From: Microbacteriaceae bacterium VKM Ac-2854
GTDB lineage: Bacteria > Actinomycetota > Actinomycetes > Actinomycetales > Microbacteriaceae
Reading direction: 5' to 3'
Length of the DNA: 64,000 nucleotides
Assembly: GCA_013205085.1 (NCBI GenBank)
Contig: JABMLH010000009.1
Span: forward strand, 97,310 to 161,309
Of this stretch, positions 58,196 to 64,000 are shown piece by piece. Each line of letters opens with the position of its first letter. Position 1 is the stretch's first letter. A model generated the notes under the pieces. The model was given only the letters and a program-made list of their open reading frames with translations, was not told the origin of the DNA and ran no database searches. The position numbers and the translations under genes are program-made.

Positions 58196-58972
58196 ATGTC
58201 AGAACCGTCCCCCATCCGGGCCCTCGTCTGGGGCGAGAACCGCCACGAGCAGGTCGAGGAGAAGGTCCGCGCGATCTACCCCGACGGCATGCACACCACC
58301 ATCAAGCAGGGCATCGAGGAGAACCTCGGGGAGCGCGCGCGGGTGCGCACCGCGACGTTCGACGAGCCGGAGCACGGCCTCAGCGAGGAGGTGCTCGCCG
58401 ACACCGACGTGCTGCTCTGGTGGGGCCACATGCTGCACGCCGAGGTCGACGACGCTGTGGTCGAGCGGGTGCACCAGCACGTGCTCGCGGGCATGGGCCT
58501 GGTCGTGCTGCACTCCGGCCACTGGTCGAAGATCTTCGGAAAGCTGATGGGCACCAGCTGCACCCTGCGCTGGCGCTCGGAGCACGACCGCGAGATCGTC
58601 TGGACGGTCGACCCGACGCATCCGATCGCGCGGGGCATCCCGCATCCGTTCATCATCCCTGAGCAGGAGATGTACGGCGAGTTCTTCGACATCCCGGCGC
58701 CCGACGAGCTGATCTTCCTCTCCACCTTCTCCGGCGGCGAGGCTTTCCGTTCCGGGATGACCTTCAAGCGTGGGCACGGACGGATCTTCTTCTTCTCCCC
58801 CGGCGACCAGGACTACCCCGTCTACCACCACGAGGTGGTGCGCAAGGTGATCGCCAACGGTGTCGAGTGGGCCCGCAGCGACCGCCCCGAGCGTGCGGTG
58901 CCGACGCTGCTGCGGTACGAGACGGAGCAGTTCTGGCAGGGCGCCGGCTACCAGGGGGCGCTGACCCGATGA
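58196..58972 (+). CDS. ThuA-like protein 1
   Basis: 258 aa. VWGENRHEQVEEKVRAIYPD, LLWWGHMLHAEVDDAVVERV, VLHSGHWSKIFGKLMGTSC and HPIARGIPHPFIIPEQEMYG match the ThuA glutamine-amidotransferase-like fold found in disaccharide (trehalose-type) utilisation. CAGGAG lies 5 nt before ATG 58196. It overlaps the next gene by 4 bp. It is first in a five-gene coupled operon. Confidence 0.88.
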   Translation: MSEPSPIRALVWGENRHEQVEEKVRAIYPDGMHTTIKQGIEENLGERARVRTATFDEPEHGLSEEVLADTDVLLWWGHMLHAEVDDAVVERVHQHVLAGMGLVVLHSGHWSKIFGKLMGTSCTLRWRSEHDREIVWTVDPTHPIARGIPHPFIIPEQEMYGEFFDIPAPDELIFLSTFSGGEAFRSGMTFKRGHGRIFFFSPGDQDYPVYHHEVVRKVIANGVEWARSDRPERAVPTLLRYETEQFWQGAGYQGALTR

Positions 58973-60066
58973 GCGCCCTCCGCTTCGTCCTCGTCGGCGC
59001 CGGCGGCATGGGCCGCGCCTGGATCGCCGCGCTCGCGCAGAACCCGGACGCCGAGCTGGTCGGCGTGGTCGACCTCGACGTGCCGCTGGCCGAGCGCACC
59101 GTGGCCGAGTTCGGCCTCGACGCCCTCGCCGGAGCCGACGCGGTCGCCGTCGCGCGAGCAGCGGATGCCGACGCCGTGCTCAACGTGACCGTGCCCGGAG
59201 CGCACCACCCGGTGAACACCGCCGCGCTCTTCGCCGGCTACCCCGTACTCTGCGAGAAGCCGATCGCGCCGACCGTGGCGCAGGCGCTCTCGCTCGCCGC
59301 GGCGAGCGAGGCGTCGGGATCTCTGCTGATGACGAGCCAGTCCCGCCGCTACGAGCCGACGCTGACCGCGTTCCGCGAGCAGGTACGGGGGCTCGGCCGG
59401 CTCGGCTTCGCCACCACCGAGTTCTTCAAGGCACCGCACTTCGGCGGCTTCCGCGAGGAGATGGCGCACGTGCTGCTGGTCGACATGGCGATCCACGCCT
59501 TCGACACCGCGCGTTACCTCCTGGAGCGCGAACCCGTCGCCGTCTACTGCGAGGAGTTCAACCCGGCCTGGAGCTGGTACGCGGCGGATGCAGCGGCGAG
59601 CGCCGTCTTCGAGTTCGAGGGCGGCCTCCGCTACGGCTACACGGGCAGCTGGTGCGCCGACGGCGCCGAGACCTCGTGGAACGGATCCTGGCGGGTGAAC
59701 GGCGAGCGCGGCACCGCGCTCTGGAACGGCGATGAGGCTCCGACCGTGCAGCACCGCGACAGCGAGCGGATGAGCGGTGCGGTCGCGCCGGAGCCGGCGG
59801 GCATCGACGGCTCGCTCGCCGAATTCGTCGACGCGGTCCGCACCGCGCGCACACCCTCGGGCGAGGTGCACCGGAACGTGCGCAGCCTGGCGATGGTCGA
59901 GGCCGCCGTCGTCTCGGCCGCGGAGGGACGCCGCGTCACGATCGCGGAGGTACTCGAGGTGGGCTACGCAACGGCGCTGGCCGAGGAACGCCGCGAGGAC
60001 GTGCGGGCGGTGCTGGCGGGTTGGGGCTCCGTCGCCGGGCTCGACCGGATCGAGGTGGGCGCGTGA
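58969..60066 (+). CDS. Gfo/Idh/MocA oxidoreductase 1
   Basis: 365 aa NAD(P)-dependent sugar oxidoreductase. The Rossmann loop is FVLVGAGGMGRAW, the substrate-lysine motif VLCEKPIAPT and the later H in VLLVDMAIHAFDTARYLLE. It overlaps its neighbours by 4 bp on each side. With ThuA proteins, such enzymes act in 3-keto or inositol-like sugar routes; the substrate here is unknown. Confidence 0.9.
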   Translation: MSALRFVLVGAGGMGRAWIAALAQNPDAELVGVVDLDVPLAERTVAEFGLDALAGADAVAVARAADADAVLNVTVPGAHHPVNTAALFAGYPVLCEKPIAPTVAQALSLAAASEASGSLLMTSQSRRYEPTLTAFREQVRGLGRLGFATTEFFKAPHFGGFREEMAHVLLVDMAIHAFDTARYLLEREPVAVYCEEFNPAWSWYAADAAASAVFEFEGGLRYGYTGSWCADGAETSWNGSWRVNGERGTALWNGDEAPTVQHRDSERMSGAVAPEPAGIDGSLAEFVDAVRTARTPSGEVHRNVRSLAMVEAAVVSAAEGRRVTIAEVLEVGYATALAEERREDVRAVLAGWGSVAGLDRIEVGA

Positions 60067-61235
60067 GCGTTCTGCGAGTGGCCCTGATCGGCCACGCTTT
60101 TATGGGGCGCGCGCACGCGCACGCCTGGCGCACGGCACCGCGGTTCTTCGACCTCCCGGTCGACGTCGAACTCGGCGTCGTGGTGGGTCGCGACCCCGAA
60201 CGCACGGCGGCGGCCGCGATCGAGCTGGGCGCCGCCGACTGGTCGACCGACTGGCGCGCGGTGATCGAACGCGACGACATCGACCTGGTCGACATCTGCA
60301 CGCCCGGCGATCAGCACGCCGAGATCGCCACGGCAGCGCTCGCCGCCGGTAAGCACGTGCTCTGCGAGAAGCCGCTCGCGCGCGACGTGCCGGAGGCCGA
60401 GGTGATGAACCGCGCCGCCGAGGCGGCGGCCGCTCACGGCGTGCGCTCGATGTGCGGCTTCAGCTACCGGCGCACGCCCGCGCTCGCGCTGGCCAAGCGC
60501 TTCATCGATGAGGGCAGGCTCGGCGCGATCCGGCACGTGCGCGCGCAGTACCTGCAGGACTGGCTCTCCTCCTCCGACTCCCCTCTGACCTGGCGGCTGG
60601 ACAAGGCGAAGGCCGGCTCCGGGGCGCTCGGCGACATCGGCGCCCACAGCATCGATACCGCGCAGTGGTTGACCGGACAGGCGATCACCGCCGTCTCGGC
60701 GCAGCTGCGCACCTTCGTCACCGAGCGGCCGGTGCTGGCGGCGCAGCGGGGTCTCGGCGGCACCGCGAGCGCCGATGCCCCGCGCGGCCCGGTCACCGTC
60801 GACGACGCCGTCGCCTTCACGGCGACACTCGACGGCGGCGCGCTCGGCGTCTTCGAGGCCACCCGGATGGCACTCGGGCGCCGCAACGCGAACCGCATCG
60901 AGGTCAACGGCGAGCTCGGCTCGATCGCGTTCGATTTCGAGCGGATGAACGAACTGGAGTACTACGACTCCCGCGACGCCGCCGACGCGCAGGGCTGGCG
61001 CACGATCCAGGCGAACGATGCCGTGCATCCGTACACCGCGAACTGGTGGCCGGTCGGCCACGGGCTCGGCTACGAGCACCTCTTCACGCACCAGGTGGCC
61101 GATCTGGTCACCGCGATCGCGCAGGGGCGCCAGCCGCGCCCGTCGTTCGCCGACGCGCTGCAGGTGCAGCAGGTGCTGGACGCGGTCGAGCGCAGTGCAG
61201 CCGACCGCTCGAGCCTGACGGAGGTCACCGTATGA
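60063..61235 (+). CDS. Gfo/Idh/MocA oxidoreductase 2
   Basis: 390 aa starting at GTG 60063. VALIGHAFMGRAHAHAWRTA is the NAD loop, HVLCEKPLARD the lysine motif and GALGDIGAHSIDTAQWLTGQ the catalytic aspartate-histidine pair. It is longer than the other two copies in the operon. It overlaps ThuA-like protein 2 by 4 bp. Confidence 0.9.
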   Translation: MSVLRVALIGHAFMGRAHAHAWRTAPRFFDLPVDVELGVVVGRDPERTAAAAIELGAADWSTDWRAVIERDDIDLVDICTPGDQHAEIATAALAAGKHVLCEKPLARDVPEAEVMNRAAEAAAAHGVRSMCGFSYRRTPALALAKRFIDEGRLGAIRHVRAQYLQDWLSSSDSPLTWRLDKAKAGSGALGDIGAHSIDTAQWLTGQAITAVSAQLRTFVTERPVLAAQRGLGGTASADAPRGPVTVDDAVAFTATLDGGALGVFEATRMALGRRNANRIEVNGELGSIAFDFERMNELEYYDSRDAADAQGWRTIQANDAVHPYTANWWPVGHGLGYEHLFTHQVADLVTAIAQGRQPRPSFADALQVQQVLDAVERSAADRSSLTEVTV

Positions 61236-61927
61236 GTACCGCCCTGATCGTCCGCGGCGGCTGGGAGGGCCACTCCCCCGTCGCCGCGACCGAGGTGTTC
61301 CTGCCGTTCCTGCGCGAGCAGGGCTACGAGGTGCGGATCGAGGAGTCGACCGCCGTCTACGCCGACGCGGCAGCGCTCGCCGCCACCGATCTGATCGTGC
61401 AGAGCGTAACGATGTCGACGATCGAGCGCGATGAACTCGCGGGGCTGACCGCCGCCGTGATCGCCGGCACAGGACTGGTCGGCTGGCACGGTGGCATCGC
61501 GGATTCCTTCCGCGATGCCTCCGACTACCTGCACCTGATCGGCGGGCAGTTCGCGACGCATCCCGGCGCGCATCCCGACCAGCGGCGGGGCGACGCGTCC
61601 GACAACTTCCTGCCGTACACCGTGTCGATCACGGCGGCCGGTCGTGAGCATCCGATCACCGCCGGAATCGACGACTTCGAGCTGGTCACCGAGCAGTACT
61701 GGGTGCTGCACGACGACCTCATCGACGCGCTGGCGACCACAACCCATCCCGCGCCGGCCTGGCATCCGTGGCACCGGCCGGTGACCTCGCCCGCCGTGTG
61801 GACGCGCCAGTGGGGCGCCGGCCGCATCGTCGTCGCGACGCCCGGACACACTCCAGAGGTCCTGCGTGACGAGAACGTCCGCACCATCATCGAGAGGGGC
61901 ATGCTGTGGGCGACCCGCACCGCCTAG
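61232..61927 (+). CDS. ThuA-like protein 2
   Basis: 231 aa. ALIVRGGWEGHSPVAATEVF, VGWHGGIADSFRDASDYLHL, IGGQFATHPG and REHPITAGIDDFELVTEQYW fit the ThuA fold and preserve the WHG turn. It differs clearly from ThuA-like protein 1, so the two are not a recent duplication. It overlaps the next gene by 22 bp. Confidence 0.88.
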   Translation: MSTALIVRGGWEGHSPVAATEVFLPFLREQGYEVRIEESTAVYADAAALAATDLIVQSVTMSTIERDELAGLTAAVIAGTGLVGWHGGIADSFRDASDYLHLIGGQFATHPGAHPDQRRGDASDNFLPYTVSITAAGREHPITAGIDDFELVTEQYWVLHDDLIDALATTTHPAPAWHPWHRPVTSPAVWTRQWGAGRIVVATPGHTPEVLRDENVRTIIERGMLWATRTA

Positions 61928-63009
61928 ACCGCCACGGACTCGGAATCATCGGGCTGGGCAACATCGCGCGGCAGTACCTCGCGACCCTCTCCGAGCACCC
62001 CGCCGTGCGGATCGTCGCGGTCGCGGATCTCGACGCGGCGCGAGCCGCCGAGGTGGCCGCAACTCTTCCCGACGCCGTCGCGCTCGATGTCGATGCCCTG
62101 CTCGCGCATCCGGCGGTCGAGACCGTGCTGAACCTGACCATCCCGGCGGCGCACGCCGAAATCGCTCTGCGGGCGATCGCCGCGGGCAAGCAGGTCTACG
62201 GCGAGAAGCCGCTCGCCGCGACGCTCGCCGAGGCGCGCACGGTGATGGCTGCGGCGACCGCGGCGGGCGTCGCGATCGGTGCCGCCCCCGACACCGTGCT
62301 CGGCACCGGCATCCAGACCGCCCGACACGCGATCGACGGTGGCCTGATCGGTCGGCCGCTCGCGGCCACCGCGACCATGCTGACGCCCGGGCACGAACGC
62401 TGGCACCCGAATCCCGACTTCTACTACCGTGCGGGCGGCGGGCCGCTGCTGGACATGGGCCCGTACTACGTGACGGCGCTGGTGACCCTGCTCGGCCCCG
62501 TCGTCGCCGTCACCGGCGCGGCGAGCCGGGTCCGAGACGAGCGCACGATCGGGTCGGGGGCCCGCGCCGGCGAACGGATCCCCGTCGAGATCGACACCCA
62601 CGTCACCGGGGTGCTCGAGCACGAGAACGGTGCGCTCTCGACCATCGTGACCAGTTTCGACGCCGTCGCGACCACGGCGGCGCCGATCGAGGTGCACGGC
62701 GAGACGGGCTCGCTCGCGGTTCCCGACCCGAACACCTTCGACGGTGACGTGCGCGTCTTCGGCCTAGGCGACCCCGCCTGGTCGGTGCTGCCGACGAGCG
62801 CCGGCTATGAGCAGAGCGGGCGTGGCGTGGGCCTGCTCGATTTCGTCCGCGGCGATGCCCGGGCGAGCGGCGCCCTCGCCTTCCACGTGCTGGAGGTGAT
62901 GGCCGGCCTGCTCGACTCCGCGGCCGCCGGCACGCGGCTGCCCATCCGCAGCACCGCGGCGCGCGGCGCACCCGTGCCGCTGACCCCGGTCTCGTCCTGG
63001 CGCGCCTGA
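61906..63009 (+). CDS. Gfo/Idh/MocA oxidoreductase 3
   Basis: 367 aa starting at GTG 61906. GLGIIGLGNIARQYLATLSE is the NAD loop, QVYGEKPLAAT the lysine motif and GGGPLLDMGPYYVTALVTLL the active-site strand, with Tyr in place of the usual His. It ends the operon; a tandem repeat array follows. Confidence 0.88.
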   Translation: MGDPHRLDRHGLGIIGLGNIARQYLATLSEHPAVRIVAVADLDAARAAEVAATLPDAVALDVDALLAHPAVETVLNLTIPAAHAEIALRAIAAGKQVYGEKPLAATLAEARTVMAAATAAGVAIGAAPDTVLGTGIQTARHAIDGGLIGRPLAATATMLTPGHERWHPNPDFYYRAGGGPLLDMGPYYVTALVTLLGPVVAVTGAASRVRDERTIGSGARAGERIPVEIDTHVTGVLEHENGALSTIVTSFDAVATTAAPIEVHGETGSLAVPDPNTFDGDVRVFGLGDPAWSVLPTSAGYEQSGRGVGLLDFVRGDARASGALAFHVLEVMAGLLDSAAAGTRLPIRSTAARGAPVPLTPVSSWRA

Positions 63010-63018
63010 CGGGGACGG

Positions 63019-63486
63019 TTCGCCTCCACCCTCCTGCGAGCTCCGCGCGCGAGACGGAGTGACAACCCCCTGGAGGGCGGCCCTCTCTTCGCGGGAGGGC
63101 CGGCGGATGCGGGTTGTCAGTCCGTTCTGCGAGCTCTGCGAGCGGGACGGACTGACAACCCTCCGAGAGGGGGCGTCCCACCCGAGGTAGCACCCGCGGA
63201 CGCGGATTGCCAGTCCGCCCTGCGAGCCCTGCGAGCGGACGAACTGACAACCCTCCAAGATGGGCGCGTCCCACCCGAGGAAGCACCCGCGGGCGCGGGT
63301 TGTCAGCCCGCCCTGCGAGCCCTCCGAGTGGGACGGACTGACAACCCCCTGCAGAGGATGCACGTCACTCGCGAAAGGGCCGGCGGATGCGGGTTGTCAG
63401 TCCGTTCTGCGAGCTCTGCGAGTGGGACGGAGTGACAACCCTCTGAAGGGGTGCGTCTCACTCGCGGGAGGGGCGGCGGATGCGCG
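63019..63486. repeat. Tandem 93-bp hairpin repeat array
   Basis: Five units begin near 63019 (partial), 63113, 63206, 63299 and 63393, a period of 93, 93 and 94 bp. Each full unit has GTTGTCAGTCCG...CGGACTGACAAC, a 12-bp inverted repeat around CTGCGAGC-type sequence, then a less conserved 44-bp spacer. The last unit overlaps the 3' end of the DUF222/HNH gene, encoding its basic C-terminus. It is not CRISPR: period too long and spacers are themselves related. Confidence 0.85.
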
Positions 63487-64000
63487 AGCGGCGAGCGGGT
63501 TTTGGGAGCCGGTGGCGGCGGTTGCGGCGGGGTTTCTGGTGGGGGTCGATCTGCCAGGGTGGGATGAAGTGGGGGATCCCGTTGATGAGGACGATCCGCC
63601 AATCTGAGTGGTGCACGAGGGTGTGGTGGGCCCGGCAGAGCAGCACCGTGTTCTCCAGGCTGGTAGGTCCGCCGTCGGCCCAGTGACGAATGTGATGGCC
63701 ATCGGCCCACGTCGCGGGAGCATCGCAGCTCGGGAACGCGCAGCCGCCGTCGCGGGCGATCAGCGCATCCCGCAGCTCACCCCTCACGAGGCGCTGGGAC
63801 TGGCCCTGGTCGAGGATCGAGCCGTCCGCGCCGAGGACGACCGGGATGATTCGCGCGTCGCACGCGATCTGCCGGATCTGCGCCGCGGGCACCGGCCCGG
63901 CGAAGGTGGTGTCCGCATCGCCCAGCCGCTCACGCAGGTCATCCAACCCGACGGTCACGATGACGGCGGGCTTCACGCCGCCGTTGCGGGGCAGCTTCCC
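63458..64000 (-). CDS. DUF222/HNH endonuclease, 5' end cut by window edge
   Basis: At least 180 aa of the C-terminal part are visible. IVTVGLDDLRERLG belongs to the DUF222 (13E12-repeat) domain; the HNH nuclease follows with RDGGCAFPSCDAPATWADGH, HIRHWADGGPTSLENTVLLC and RAHHTLVHHSDW. These are dispersed multicopy genes in actinobacteria; their targets are unknown. The reading frame is open to position 64000, so the start lies outside. The C-terminus is Arg/Pro-rich and coded by the tandem repeat. Confidence 0.9.
   Translation of the reverse strand, partial: GKLPRNGGVKPAVIVTVGLDDLRERLGDADTTFAGPVPAAQIRQIACDARIIPVVLGADGSILDQGQSQRLVRGELRDALIARDGGCAFPSCDAPATWADGHHIRHWADGGPTSLENTVLLCRAHHTLVHHSDWRIVLINGIPHFIPPWQIDPHQKPRRNRRHRLPKPARRSRIRRPSRE

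Noticed and set aside
62764..63363. A minus-strand frame through the tandem repeats giving a 31-residue repeat peptide
   Set aside because: It has no ribosome site, runs antisense into oxidoreductase 3, and stays open because the period is mostly 93 bp; the 94-bp step breaks it.
63019..63486. CRISPR array
   Set aside because: The period is 93 bp, spacers are related to each other, and no cas gene is near.

Overview
The window is high-GC actinobacterial chromosome, most likely from the family Microbacteriaceae. The signs are rpsL-rpsG-fusA and rpoB-rpoC with GTG/TTG starts, a DUF222/HNH nuclease, the lhr-nei pair, and many genes whose start codon sits 6-7 nt after a -10 hexamer, as expected for leaderless mRNAs. 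No tRNA, rRNA, CRISPR array, insertion sequence or integrase was recognised.

Layout. 1-20.6 kb (mostly minus strand): the str operon (rpsL-rpsG-fusA, fusA cut by the left edge) and rpoB-rpoC. About 10 kb separates them, holding two small membrane proteins, a cystine-type ABC importer, a HAD protein, a spermidine-synthase-like protein, a LuxR-type regulator, three related TetR-type regulators and a secreted lipase-like hydrolase. 20.7-22.4 kb: a zeta-toxin-like kinase with a small upstream partner. 23.5-33.0 kb: a compact plus-strand type IV secretion-like operon (lipoprotein, candidate M15-type wall hydrolase, pilin-like protein, VirB8-like, VirB6-like, SCO6880 family, VirB4-like ATPase, VirD4-like ATPase, DUF4913) with no relaxase or integrase. 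33.0-36 kb: a PQQ-type sugar dehydrogenase lipoprotein and an AbiE-type toxin-antitoxin locus whose toxin carries a one-base frameshift. 36-46.4 kb: single housekeeping and conserved genes (SprT-like, CGNR, DUF427, ComB-like, EVE, DUF1684, SDR, DEAD-box helicase, HD plus RlaP-like nucleotidyltransferase, NUDIX-like, esterase). 46.6-52.5 kb: lhr and nei. 52.5-57 kb: MarR, DUF1801, quinone-reductase-like gene and a PadR-DUF1048-ABC exporter operon. 57-63 kb: a LacI regulator divergent from a translationally coupled ThuA/Gfo-Idh-MocA catabolic operon. 63.0-64.0 kb: a tandem hairpin repeat array touching the 3' end of a DUF222/HNH gene cut by the right edge.

The most unusual content is the relaxase-less secretion operon, three kinds of palindromic repeat (a ~125-135 bp element in three intergenic copies, a 65 bp hairpin in two copies, a 93 bp tandem hairpin array), the zeta-like toxin with an unrecognised partner, the frameshifted AbiE toxin, and the tight cluster of regulators. 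All functions are inferred from reading motifs and family resemblance; no database search was run.
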